A stretch of 39,967 nt of DNA from an uncultured Blautia sp. (GTDB lineage: Bacteria > Bacillota > Clostridia > Lachnospirales > Lachnospiraceae): assembly GCA_900547615.1 (NCBI GenBank), contig URHH01000011.1:1-39967 (forward strand), read 5' to 3'. Below the pieces are notes generated by a model. The model was given only the letters and a program-made list of their open reading frames with translations. It had not been told where the DNA came from and ran no database searches. Made by a program: the position numbers and the translations under genes. Of this stretch, positions 1 to 7,662 are shown piece by piece; position 1 is the first letter of the stretch; each line of letters starts with the position of its first letter.

Positions 1-308
1 TGTAACCTGGCCCATATGCCACGCAGCCCCCCCCAGCCTCCGGTTGCCACAAGATAAACAGGAAATGCAGCCAGAACAGAAGCACAGATAAAATACCAGC
101 TAACGCTTTCTCCTGCATAAGCACAAAACGCCAGCAGGGAAAGAGGGCAAAGGATAAGGGAAACGCCAAGAGCCACAGCGCTTGTAGGAAGCTTTTTTAA
201 GACAGGAAGTTCTTTTACTGTCTGCACGATTACTGCCACAAAAAATGCCAGTACGCCCATTGCTGCAAGACTTCCCGTTATGTATGAAATCGTAGTATCT
301 GCTCCCAT
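1..308 (-). CDS. Holin-like small membrane protein (partial, 3' end outside window)
   Basis: I read 102 codons without a stop from an ATG at 308, and the frame continues past position 1. The start is preceded by GGAGGG lying in the last codons of the upstream gene, so the two genes are translationally linked with 3 bases between them. The protein is strongly hydrophobic with about three membrane segments (residues ~10-28, ~42-58, ~66-84) separated by short basic loops such as KELPVLKKLPTS. Size, hydropathy and its position after another one-helix membrane protein fit a phage-type holin or toxin-secretion holin, but I recognise no diagnostic motif. A run of eight G residues in the coding sense (27-34) encodes part of a glycine-rich stretch and could be slippage-prone. 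It could equally be an uncharacterised membrane protein. Confidence 0.6.
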   Translation of the reverse strand, partial: MGADTTISYITGSLAAMGVLAFFVAVIVQTVKELPVLKKLPTSAVALGVSLILCPLSLLAFCAYAGESVSWYFICASVLAAFPVYLVATGGWGGLRGIWARL

Positions 309-311
309 CTC

Positions 312-635
312 TTATCCCTCCTTTGGCTCTTCTGGCATTTCCAGAAGAGTATGATATAATTTCGTGGCAACGTCGTTGCCGCCTAAGTTATGATATGATT
401 CATATACATGCTTCAGTGATTCTTTTGCGTAAATCGGACAATTTCCTCTGTCCTGATACTTGTTATAATTCGCTACAATGTTTTCCCGCAGAAGGGACTG
501 AACACCCTCTGCGATTGCACGGTACTCTTTCTGCTGCGCTCTGAGCTTTTGAATGATGTACCCAAGAACAGCTCCAACAAGCCCGAAGAGCCAGACGGTC
601 CAGTTCGCCTGTATATATGTAATAATTTCCGTCAT
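312..635 (-). CDS. Small holin-associated membrane protein
   Basis: This encodes 107 residues. I chose the ATG at 635 rather than an in-frame upstream codon at 656, because AAGGAGGTG lies at proper distance before 635. It has one N-terminal membrane helix (about residues 10-28, around WTVWLFGLVGAVLGYI), then a basic, probably coiled segment (QKLRAQQKEYRAI) and a soluble tail of about 60 residues with two cysteine-containing helices. Proteins of this shape occur beside holins in lysis cassettes of Firmicutes phages (family knowledge, from memory). The holin-like gene follows at 3 bases. The conserved upstream box at 683-718 lies 47 bases before the start codon, so this pair probably begins its own transcript. 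Function in lysis or in protein release is inference. Confidence 0.65.
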   Translation of the reverse strand: MTEIITYIQANWTVWLFGLVGAVLGYIIQKLRAQQKEYRAIAEGVQSLLRENIVANYNKYQDRGNCPIYAKESLKHVYESYHNLGGNDVATKLYHTLLEMPEEPKEG

Positions 636-682
636 GGGGACACCTCCTTTCCGCAAATTTTTCTTTTGGACTCTTTCCTTTA

Positions 683-718
683 ATATGTTAGAAAATCGCG
701 ACTATATTAACTTTTTTT
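683..718 (-). promoter_or_regulatory. Conserved upstream box, copy A
   Basis: On the minus strand this segment reads an A-rich run, then TTAATATAG, then CGCGATTTTCTAACATAT, ending 47 bases before the start codon of the holin-associated gene. The same core recurs at 4158-4195 in the same orientation and at nearly the same distance from a start codon. It lies just after the terminator of the preceding gene, as a promoter would. The spacing between TTAA and TAACAT (about 14 bases) does not suit a standard sigma-A promoter, so an alternative sigma factor or an activator site is possible. Confidence 0.5.
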
Positions 719-726
719 GCAAAATT

Positions 727-752
727 AAAACGGCGGGAGTCCCCGCCGTTTT
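727..752 (-). terminator. Intrinsic terminator of the wall-binding-repeat gene
   Basis: A perfect 11-bp stem (AAAACGGCGGG with its complement) with a four-base loop, followed on the minus strand by TTTTAATTTT. It begins about 20 bases after the stop codon at 773-775. Confidence 0.85.
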
Positions 753-772
753 ACATAATCATACCAATATCT

Positions 773-2173
773 CTATTTCTTCTTATACAACTGTCCGTTT
801 ATTACCTCATAAACTGCACCGTTATATTTTATTGTGCCCTTATAATCTGTTGCAAGTTCTCCCTTGATAACATAGAACAGTTTTCCATCATAGCCTGCCA
901 CGCCGGTGTGCTGAGTCTGAATCTGTCCATTAGAGGCAAAGTACCATTTTCCATCTTTCGGGTCCTGCCACAAGCCATTTGCTTCTTTTGCAATCCTTCC
1001 GACCGCAACAATAAACTTACCTCCGTCATGCTCTACGATTCCATTTATATTGGTATCTAAGTAACCATTTTCCAGATAGAACCATTCATTGTCATATAAA
1101 GCAAGTCCTTTGTATTCACTCTGGATCTGTCCATTGGAGAAGAAGTAGAATTTGTCATCTGTGGTTGTCTCTTCGTCTGTGCCGCTTACAAGATACAGAC
1201 CGTTCATATCTGTTACAACTTTGCCACCGTTAACATAGAACTTCGCGCCGTCATATTCTGCGAGCCCTTCGAAGTATTTATCTACCTGACCATCTTTAAA
1301 GAAACGGAAGGTATTACAGTATAATGGCTTTTCCGCCCCTCCACTACCATAGCCTTCCTCCACAAAATGCAGCCCATTTATATCCTCTGCAACGGTGCCA
1401 TCTTTGATATAGAAAGAGTCAATCCAATAACCTATAACCCCTTCAAATTCAGTATTTAATTTGTTATCTTCATAGTAGTAAAGCTTTCCATCTTCTCCCT
1501 TACGCAGTTCTCTATACGGTCCTTTCTCGATGCATATATGCATACTTGGAACCCCACCTGGAATTTTTATTTCCTCTGCGCTGCCGTCCTCATTTCGATG
1601 CATATAGCGGGCGCTTAGCCACAGCTCTCCCTCATCTGCCTCTTCCTTCGCTGTCACATATAAACGCCTGCCATTTTCTTTATCCTGTTCAATAAAAACC
1701 GCATTCTCATCTCCGGATAAAGTCCACTCAACATAAAAATCTGTAAAAGGTTCTACAATTCTATCACCATCTTCACTTATAAAAATTCGTTTCGCTTTCG
1801 CTTCTACTTCTATGGTTTCTCCCGGTTTCACAGTCGGATGAAGCTCACCTGTATAACTTGAACTAAATAATAATCCGGTATACTCATAATTATTCGCATC
1901 AAGCCGCAAATTATCCTGTGGTAATCCTTCCTCGAGTTTCTCTTGCGCTGAACCGGCTGAGAGAAGATTATCTTCCGGAGGTACAGCGTTGCCTGTCTGC
2001 TCTGTGCTTTCCTGCTCACCGGAAGTAAGCTCTGATTCGGTTGAGGCTTCTGTCACAGTTGTTTCCTGTTCTGCTCCAGATTCCAGTTCTTCTGCAAATA
2101 CAACTGCCGGGCTGCTGCCCATTACCATTGCCGCTGCCAAAAAGAAAGCGGCTGTCTGTTTTCCATGTCTCAT
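773..2173 (-). CDS. Secreted protein with wall-binding-like aromatic/glycine repeats
   Basis: A 466-residue protein with a clear signal peptide (KQTAAFFLAAAMVMGSSPAV, cleavage near VFAEE). Residues ~30-90 are a low-complexity Glu/Thr/Ser linker, ~100-215 a beta-rich domain that may be Ig-like, and ~220-466 a series of roughly 20-25-residue units alternating between an aromatic-rich strand (DGKLFYV, DGKWYFA, DKFYFFS) and NG..., e.g. SNGQIQ and NGLWQD. The repeats resemble choline-binding or glucan-binding type wall anchors, though the exact family is uncertain. No sortase LPXTG motif is present, so attachment would be non-covalent. The start is supported by GGAGG upstream; a strong terminator follows. 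No enzymatic domain is visible, suggesting an adhesin or scaffold. Its neighbours are an SGNH hydrolase and a holin-like pair. Confidence 0.8.
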   Translation of the reverse strand: MRHGKQTAAFFLAAAMVMGSSPAVVFAEELESGAEQETTVTEASTESELTSGEQESTEQTGNAVPPEDNLLSAGSAQEKLEEGLPQDNLRLDANNYEYTGLLFSSSYTGELHPTVKPGETIEVEAKAKRIFISEDGDRIVEPFTDFYVEWTLSGDENAVFIEQDKENGRRLYVTAKEEADEGELWLSARYMHRNEDGSAEEIKIPGGVPSMHICIEKGPYRELRKGEDGKLYYYEDNKLNTEFEGVIGYWIDSFYIKDGTVAEDINGLHFVEEGYGSGGAEKPLYCNTFRFFKDGQVDKYFEGLAEYDGAKFYVNGGKVVTDMNGLYLVSGTDEETTTDDKFYFFSNGQIQSEYKGLALYDNEWFYLENGYLDTNINGIVEHDGGKFIVAVGRIAKEANGLWQDPKDGKWYFASNGQIQTQHTGVAGYDGKLFYVIKGELATDYKGTIKYNGAVYEVINGQLYKKK

Positions 2174-2366
2174 TTACGTTTCCTCCTTCTTGCTTTGTTG
2201 TGATTGAGGATTTTTACAATGCCTCAACCTGAATTTATATATTTTTTATATGTTACACAAATTGATTTCTTTGTTTTATAGCTCAATTATACAATGTTCC
2301 AGAGGGATTTTCCATCTGTTTTTATATTCTTCTCAAAACCTTTTTCTGAACATCTATGGACTACGA

Positions 2367-2414
2367 AAAGGGTATCGCCCCATCGTCTAATCAGACAATA
2401 GAACAATACCCTTT
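2367..2414 (-). terminator. Long 22-bp hairpin after the SGNH gene
   Basis: Two 22-base arms around a four-base loop pair completely if G-U wobbles are allowed in the RNA read from the minus strand; the outer AAAGGGTAT arms are perfect. TTTT follows. It starts about 10 bases after the stop codon at 2425. It is longer than an average terminator and could also protect the 3' end of the mRNA. Confidence 0.75.
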
Positions 2415-2424
2415 ATATGATTTT

Positions 2425-3987
2425 TTACTTTTTTATTTCCTCTATACAGTAGTTGTAAATTCGTAAAGACGTATAATCTTTATAATGAATTCCATCATAC
2501 TGGGTTCCATCATAGTAGATTCCATCATCTGGCTTACCAGATACTATCATAGAAAACCAGCCATTTCCCAATAACAGCTCATTATAAGCATCGATATATG
2601 TAAAATATTTGTTACTTCCAGAACATAATCCGTCATAAATCTTTTTATTAAAGTTCACAACATTTTGTTCTGTAACTTTATTATTCGGTGAAACCGTATC
2701 TTTGAGCGCCTGACTGCATAATGGATTTACTGACATGTAATAAAACTTAATTTTATCTCCGTAAAGCTTTTTCAATGGTTTATATACGCTGTCCCGCATA
2801 TATTCCACATAATAATCCGCATTGTCATAAATCTCATATCCGCCTACACCGGCTGCATCATTTACTCCAAGGTTCATAATCACTGCGTGGTTTTTTCCTT
2901 TATTGACAGCTAAGGCTTCTTTTAATTCTGTAAGCCCTGTCCAGTGAAGCCAGCCAAGCCCCTGTCCACTCTTAGCAATTACATTTACCTTATCTGGAAC
3001 TAATAATGGTTTATCTGGAAAAGTCCAGTCCTGACGATTTTGTAATGAATTTTTCATATGCTCTGTTCTGGAGTCTCCAACAAAATATACCGCAGTGTTT
3101 TCAGGTGGAGCAAACATATTTGTTAATTTTTCTTCAGAGTCTTTTTCATTTTTTAAAGTATATACCGCCATATAGTATTTTCCTGCCTCCGGAATCTTAT
3201 CCCCTGCAACATATTCCGGTTTTTCATATGCATCTTCAGTTGAATCCGCCTTGGACCAGCCAACGCACACTCCGCCTGCCACTTCCAGATTGACAGAAGG
3301 GAAGGTCGCTTTTCCTGCAGCAATATCCGGTTCTATTCCGAACAGTCTCTCGCCGCCTCTGTAGTACAGCATTGCCGCTTTTTCTGTTGTACCGGATAAT
3401 AAAGAGCTGTTTCCGTAAATATAGGAAGTGTTTCCATTCTTCCTTACATTGTCCACAGTTACCAGCGCTTTATTTCCAAAGCTCCAATACTTCCCATTTG
3501 CCTTACAGGTGCTTAAACGGTTGTTTGATTTATCAAAGGAACAGATGATATAAAAATCAAGTACCAGATCTTTTGTGGCGTATAATGATTCTGCTTCTTT
3601 TTTTGCTGTAATCGTCAGTCTTGTGCCGATATTTGTTTTTGGCTTGTCCACCTTAAAGTAGTTGACATAGTCTACCACTTTGTCGCTTGGCTGGATACTG
3701 ATTCCGTCCACTTTAAGGAGCGGGTCCAGATAATCGTCAAGTTTAAAGCTTTTTGTCCCTTTCGGCACGTTCTGGCGAACGCAGAACCAGATTGGCGCGT
3801 CCAGGGTATCAAACTTGAGCGGACGTTTGTCTTCACTTGCACTAATAGAAGGAGAATCATGGTCGTCCATCTCTGCAAATTTCTGCGGAGAATATCCCAC
3901 TCTCATTTCTGGAGTGCTGATGCTTGCTGCAGCAGCAGACTCCACACCTAATTCCTGCATTACTTCTTTTCTTCTTAAATTTTCCAT
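2425..3987 (-). CDS. SGNH/GDSL-type hydrolase with N-terminal beta domains, no visible signal peptide
   Basis: A 520-residue protein. The C-terminal half carries the SGNH blocks: VYFVGDSRTEH (block I, nucleophile Ser, ~residue 305), VIMNLGVNDAAG (block III, GxND) and DGIHYKDYTS (block V with Asp and His) near 500. Such enzymes usually deacylate carbohydrates or lipids; the substrate is unknown. A segment around 230-280 (GVCVGWSKADSTED...YYMAVYTLK) resembles InlB B-type repeats, and 55-150 looks like a beta-rich pilin-like domain. I see no signal peptide: the N-terminus is charged (MENLRRKEVMQELG), and an in-frame TAA sits two codons upstream of the ATG, so an upstream extension is excluded. 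The ribosome binding site is weak, in contrast with the 15-codon ORF upstream. The gene may be 5'-truncated or exported by another route. Confidence 0.75.
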   Translation of the reverse strand: MENLRRKEVMQELGVESAAAASISTPEMRVGYSPQKFAEMDDHDSPSISASEDKRPLKFDTLDAPIWFCVRQNVPKGTKSFKLDDYLDPLLKVDGISIQPSDKVVDYVNYFKVDKPKTNIGTRLTITAKKEAESLYATKDLVLDFYIICSFDKSNNRLSTCKANGKYWSFGNKALVTVDNVRKNGNTSYIYGNSSLLSGTTEKAAMLYYRGGERLFGIEPDIAAGKATFPSVNLEVAGGVCVGWSKADSTEDAYEKPEYVAGDKIPEAGKYYMAVYTLKNEKDSEEKLTNMFAPPENTAVYFVGDSRTEHMKNSLQNRQDWTFPDKPLLVPDKVNVIAKSGQGLGWLHWTGLTELKEALAVNKGKNHAVIMNLGVNDAAGVGGYEIYDNADYYVEYMRDSVYKPLKKLYGDKIKFYYMSVNPLCSQALKDTVSPNNKVTEQNVVNFNKKIYDGLCSGSNKYFTYIDAYNELLLGNGWFSMIVSGKPDDGIYYDGTQYDGIHYKDYTSLRIYNYCIEEIKK

Positions 3988-4061
3988 AATCTTTTACCTG
4001 GCTGCTTATATTTTGTGACTGCAGCCTTTTCCTTTCTTAATTTTTTGTTGTTTGTTTTCCG

Positions 4062-4109
4062 CTAATAAAATTTTTGCGGTCTGCCGCGATTATGTACAAC
4101 ACGATGCAT
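4062..4109 (-). CDS. Possible 15-residue leader peptide upstream of the SGNH gene
   Basis: An ATG at 4109 is preceded by AGAAAGGAGGG at good spacing and opens a 15-codon ORF (MHRVVHNRGRPQKFY) ending in TAG at 4062. The ribosome binding site is much stronger than that of the SGNH gene 75 bases downstream. Its start lies 48 bases after the conserved box (4158-4195), almost the same distance as copy A to its gene. It may be a regulatory leader peptide, or the remnant of a gene once sitting behind this promoter. No peptide family is recognised. Confidence 0.4.
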   Translation of the reverse strand: MHRVVHNRGRPQKFY

Positions 4110-4157
4110 ATCGGTTCCCTCCTTTCTATTCAGGAAGTTATCTCCTTAATTACTTCT

Positions 4158-4195
4158 ATATGTTAGAAAATCGCGGCTGTGTTAAACTTTTTTTT
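4158..4195 (-). promoter_or_regulatory. Conserved upstream box, copy B
   Basis: On the minus strand: an A-rich run, TTTAACACAG, then CGCGATTTTCTAACATAT, matching copy A (683-718) at nearly every position of the core. It follows the terminator of the activator gene and precedes the leader ORF and the SGNH gene. The rest of this intergenic stretch (3988-4411) is very AT-rich and contains only the leader ORF, this box and the terminator at 4314-4351. Confidence 0.5.
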
Positions 4196-4313
4196 AATTT
4201 TTTAATTTTTTTCTTCAGGAGCTCCTTGCACGATTATAATAGCAAACATTTATTCTATTTAGAATATCGTCGACTTTAAATTTCAAATTTATTTTTTATT
4301 TTTTCAAAAAAAA

Positions 4314-4351
4314 ATACGGTTTTTCAAGATTTCCATCTTAAAAAACCGTAT
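4314..4351 (-). terminator. Terminator of the corrinoid activator gene
   Basis: Arms of 17 bases (ATACGG then T-run then AAGAT, and the complement) with one mismatch and a four-base loop. On the minus strand it is followed by a run of nine T residues. It lies about 60 bases after the stop codon at 4412. Confidence 0.85.
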
Positions 4352-4411
4352 ATATTTTTCTGTTTTTTGTTTTCCAAACTCTTTATGAACTTTTCAAACT
4401 GCTATCTGCTG

Positions 4412-6595
4412 TTAAAAAAACATTTCATTCATATAAAATTCATTAAATTCTTTATCAGCCGACAGATTCACCTCTTCCGAAATGCTTACCAGCTTTTCTA
4501 TGGTTTCGTCCCCATTTTTGTCTTTCAAGTATTTGCAGGCTCCTGAAAGGGAGCTGTTTCCCACTGCAACAATTCGATCTGCCCATTCCTCCGGAAGCAT
4601 ACCGATGGCGATCGCCTTTTCTGTATCAAGTTTATAGCCGAAACCTCCCGCAAGATATACTTTTGAAACCTCTTCTTTTTTTATTCCATAGCGGAGAAGA
4701 AGCGTTTCCACGCCTGCGCGAACTGCCGATTTTGCAAGCTGGATATCTCTTACGTCTTTCTGAGTAAATACAATTTCTTTTCCATCGGGAGTTTTTGCCA
4801 GCGGAAATCCATCGTCAAAGTAATCTTCATCAAGCGCCCCTGTCTCGTCCACGATTTCCTCACGAACAAGCTCTGCTGCAGTCTCTAGTACGCCTGTTCC
4901 GCAGATTCCCTGCGGCGCTTCGTCCCGAATTGTTTTTACCTCTGCCTCTGTGCCCTCAAGCTTTACAGAGCAGATTGCGCCGGGCACACTTCCCATGCCC
5001 CAGGTAATGTTTCCGCCCTCAAACGCGGGACCTGCTGCTGTAGAAGTCACAAGGATTTTCTCTTTATTTCCGATTCCCATTTCCCCGTTCGTTCCAAGGT
5101 CAATGAACATACATACGTCTTCTTTTTCTGTAAAATCATAAGCGTACATTCCCGATACAATGTCCCCGCCTACATACGTGGAAATCCCCGGAAGAAGAAT
5201 CACTTCTTTTTTGCCGAATTTATCTGTGCCAAGAATCCCTTCCGTTCCTTTAATAAAATCAATATTTACAGGGGTAAACGGGAACACGCCAAGGGTATTG
5301 CAGTCATATCCCATTAAAAGATGTCCCATTGTTGTATTTCCGCCTATCACGATTTTCCCCACGTCCTCGCCGGAAACTCCCGCCTCTTTTAAAAGCTTTT
5401 CCAGACAATCCTGTAAGTCCTTCTGTATGGATTTCTGAAGCTCCTCTTTTTTTCCGTCAACAGAAGCCTGTATTCTGGAAATCACATCTGCGCCGTAGGC
5501 TCTCTGGCTGTTTACGGAAGTGACGGTGTGAAAAACTTTGCCGCTGTCTCCGCCGGTTAAAGACATGGCAATAGTCGTTGTTCCTATATCCACGGCAACA
5601 TTATAAAACGATTCTTCTGTACCGCTTTCTTTTGTATTTTCCGTTTCACCCACTGCCTCAAACAGGGATTCGTCACTCTGGGAAACGGAGACTTCCAGTT
5701 CCTCTGTCGGATAGAGGCAGCAGGAAAGACGCCAGCCTGCGTCCAGCTCTTCCTCTGAATATATCTTTTTATCCTCATCAGAAATCCAGGTTTCTCCTTT
5801 TAAAACCTGAACGCCGCATTTCCCGCATCTGCCTTTGCCCCCGCACGGTGCGCTGATATAAATTCCCTGACGGATAAAAGCGTCAAGAAGACTTTCCTTA
5901 TCTTTTACAAGAATTGTTCTGATTTCCTGTCCTCTGTGTACAACAACCTCCGTATCCGGTATTTTTCTGTTTCTGCACTTAAAATTAGGACATTTCCGGC
6001 AGTCATGCTCCGCCTCAAAAGTATTGGTATCCTCTGTAAGTATAAAAACCTGACAGTAAGTTTTCACAGGATCGAACATGAAGCCCTTGCTGATCCCGAT
6101 CCCAAAACGCTTTTCCAGTTCCAGATATTCCCACGCTTCTTTCTGAACCTCCATAGAAATATCATGAGGCGCTTCCAGTCGGGCAAGAACGCCAGTCTTA
6201 TGCTCGCCGCACACTCTTTTCAGCTCTCCCAGGATCTGCTCCTCCATAGAAAAAAGAGCGTCGTCCGCCATAGCGTCCGTGAGCATTCCTTTTACATAGT
6301 CGCCTTCCTGAAAGGCTTTTGTACTCTGTTCTTTAATTCCGTTTCCAATGCTCGCCACCATGTATGCAATCGGTGTTCCCGCTTTGTATTTTTCTGTTGC
6401 CACTGATTCCGGAAGCGTACCAAAACCAAGGATTCCAACAGGCTCTACAAGGGACAGCATCTCCTCGTAAATTTCTTCGTATGTATCTACAACTTCCTCA
6501 TATACAGGGCTGTCCTCGTAACAGTCCATCGCTTTTAAAACAGATTCTTTCTGTATTTTAAACTTCAGATTGTGAAGCTCGTAAAAATTCTCCAT
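4412..6595 (-). CDS. RamA-like reductive activator of corrinoid proteins (2Fe-2S plus ASKHA domain), extended N-terminus
   Basis: A 727-residue protein predicted to use ATP and a low-potential electron to return inactive Co(II) corrinoid to Co(I). Residues ~1-205 resemble the activation region of B12-dependent methionine synthase and include a Cys cluster, CRKCPNFKC. At ~235-325 is a plant-type 2Fe-2S ferredoxin domain (APCGGKGRCGKC plus a later Cys in LSCCLYP). From ~340 the ASKHA/DUF4445 ATPase fold follows, with VAVDIGTTTIAMS, IGGNTTMGH, DLGTNGEMGIG, STAAGPAFEGG and VYLAGGFGYK. The start at 6595 has AAGGAGG at proper spacing, preferred over an in-frame ATG at 6613. It is downstream of the corrinoid protein gene but separated by a terminator and about 410 bases, so it probably has its own promoter. 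Family assignment is secure; the N-terminal domain assignment less so. Confidence 0.9.
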   Translation of the reverse strand: MENFYELHNLKFKIQKESVLKAMDCYEDSPVYEEVVDTYEEIYEEMLSLVEPVGILGFGTLPESVATEKYKAGTPIAYMVASIGNGIKEQSTKAFQEGDYVKGMLTDAMADDALFSMEEQILGELKRVCGEHKTGVLARLEAPHDISMEVQKEAWEYLELEKRFGIGISKGFMFDPVKTYCQVFILTEDTNTFEAEHDCRKCPNFKCRNRKIPDTEVVVHRGQEIRTILVKDKESLLDAFIRQGIYISAPCGGKGRCGKCGVQVLKGETWISDEDKKIYSEEELDAGWRLSCCLYPTEELEVSVSQSDESLFEAVGETENTKESGTEESFYNVAVDIGTTTIAMSLTGGDSGKVFHTVTSVNSQRAYGADVISRIQASVDGKKEELQKSIQKDLQDCLEKLLKEAGVSGEDVGKIVIGGNTTMGHLLMGYDCNTLGVFPFTPVNIDFIKGTEGILGTDKFGKKEVILLPGISTYVGGDIVSGMYAYDFTEKEDVCMFIDLGTNGEMGIGNKEKILVTSTAAGPAFEGGNITWGMGSVPGAICSVKLEGTEAEVKTIRDEAPQGICGTGVLETAAELVREEIVDETGALDEDYFDDGFPLAKTPDGKEIVFTQKDVRDIQLAKSAVRAGVETLLLRYGIKKEEVSKVYLAGGFGYKLDTEKAIAIGMLPEEWADRIVAVGNSSLSGACKYLKDKNGDETIEKLVSISEEVNLSADKEFNEFYMNEMFF

Positions 6596-6639
6596 GTCTG
6601 CCTCCTTCTTCACTTCCTATCGTAACATATAAAAGTGAT

Positions 6640-6945
6640 AAACTTGTACACAATTATCGAACGCCAAAAGATAAAAAACAATTCTTGTGACACGCTTCAG
6701 TTCCTGCTCAGGCTGCGCTATCGTCACCTCAAATTTGTTTTTTATTTTGGCTGTTTGATAAGGTCTCTTCTAAGCTTGCCGCAACATTTTTTCTTACCGA
6801 TGCCTGTGTCCGAAATCCGAGAGCAGAGCAGCAAATCAGGAAATCTGCCACAGCTCTGCGGCGGATCTCGGATGCCGCACGGTGAAAAAACTTTACGGCA
6901 GGTCACAGATACTGTTGTAAGTGTAATCCTGAAAAATCCCAAATA
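6640..6945. other. Non-coding stretch with internal inverted repeats
   Basis: The 413 bases between the activator and corrinoid genes contain no convincing gene. A 71-codon frame (6742-6957, minus) lacks a good ribosome binding site and overlaps a terminator. On the minus strand there is an inverted repeat, ATCCGAGA at 6866-6873 with its complement at 6815-6822, nested around CAGAGC/GCTCTG arms at 6851-6859 and 6823-6829. GC content is higher than in other gaps. It could be a structured RNA or a dispersed intergenic repeat, which I cannot test here. Confidence 0.4.
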
Positions 6946-6949
6946 AAAA

Positions 6950-6984
6950 GAGGACACGCGCGGGTTTCCTCACGCAATGCCCTC
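6950..6984 (-). terminator. Terminator of the corrinoid protein gene
   Basis: The stem GAGGGCA/TGTCCTC continues into an inner GCGTG/CGCGC stem, followed on the minus strand by TTTTTATTT. It begins about 25 bases after the stop at 7009. Confidence 0.85.
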
Positions 6985-7008
6985 TCCCACACGACTTTAT
7001 CCGTGGAT

Positions 7009-7662
7009 TTATGCTGATTTTCTCTTCAGAACCGCCTCTTTTGCAACCTCCGCTGCGGACGGTGCGTCTGCTGTATAGTAGTCGGCGCCGATCTGCTGCG
7101 CAAATGTATCGTTTACAGGAGCTCCGCCTACCATAACGATATATTTCTCTCTTAAACCTCTCTCGTTTAACTCATCAACTACGTCTTTCATATTCGGCAT
7201 TGTTGTTGTAAGAAGTGCTGACATACCGATCACATCTGCGCCAACCTCTTCTGCCTTTGCAATAAATGTATCTGCATCAACGTCTGTTCCCAGGTCATAA
7301 ATCTCGAAACCTGCGCCTTTTAACATCATAACAACAAGGTTCTTTCCAATATCGTGAAGGTCACCTTTTACTGTGCCGACTACTGCTTTTCCGATCGGCT
7401 CGTTTCCGACTTCCACAAGTTTTGGCTCAAGAATGGAAATTCCGGCTGACATCGCTCTTGCCGCTACAAGAACCTCCGGCACGAAAACTTCGTTTCTTTT
7501 AAATTTTCCGCCAACGATCATCATACCTGCAAGAAGTCCCTCGTTTAAAATTTCTTTTGGATCGAGTCCCTGCTCAAGCGCTTCCTCAACAAGTTTTTTT
7601 ACGTTTTTTGCGCGGCCTTTCTGTAAAAATTCTGAAATCTCATTAATAATTTCTGCTGGCAT
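7009..7662 (-). CDS. Corrinoid (B12-binding) methyltransferase protein, MtbC/MttC-like
   Basis: A 217-residue protein of the usual length for the corrinoid subunit of methanol, methylamine or glycine-betaine type methyltransferases. Residues 1-85 form the helical cap domain (methionine-synthase B12-binding type 1). Residues ~90-215 are the Rossmann-like cobalamin domain with the signature DLHDIGKN (the His is the lower axial cobalt ligand), followed by IGMSALLTTTM and VMVGGAPV. It carries the methyl group between a substrate-specific methyltransferase and the methyl acceptor enzyme. The ribosome binding site GAGGAGG is strong. It is divergent from the PocR-AraC regulator, which probably controls it. 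Which methyl donor it serves cannot be read from this window. Confidence 0.93.
   Translation of the reverse strand: MPAEIINEISEFLQKGRAKNVKKLVEEALEQGLDPKEILNEGLLAGMMIVGGKFKRNEVFVPEVLVAARAMSAGISILEPKLVEVGNEPIGKAVVGTVKGDLHDIGKNLVVMMLKGAGFEIYDLGTDVDADTFIAKAEEVGADVIGMSALLTTTMPNMKDVVDELNERGLREKYIVMVGGAPVNDTFAQQIGADYYTADAPSAAEVAKEAVLKRKSA

Noticed and set aside
683..4195. Direct repeats as attachment sites of an integrated element
   Set aside because: The two boxes flank the wall-repeat and SGNH genes in direct orientation, but they sit at fixed distance from start codons and no integrase lies between them; shared promoter control explains them better.
6742..6957. 71-codon minus-strand ORF between activator and corrinoid genes
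   Set aside because: No good ribosome binding site, Cys/Arg/Pro-rich unlikely composition, and it overlaps the corrinoid gene terminator. Treated as non-coding.
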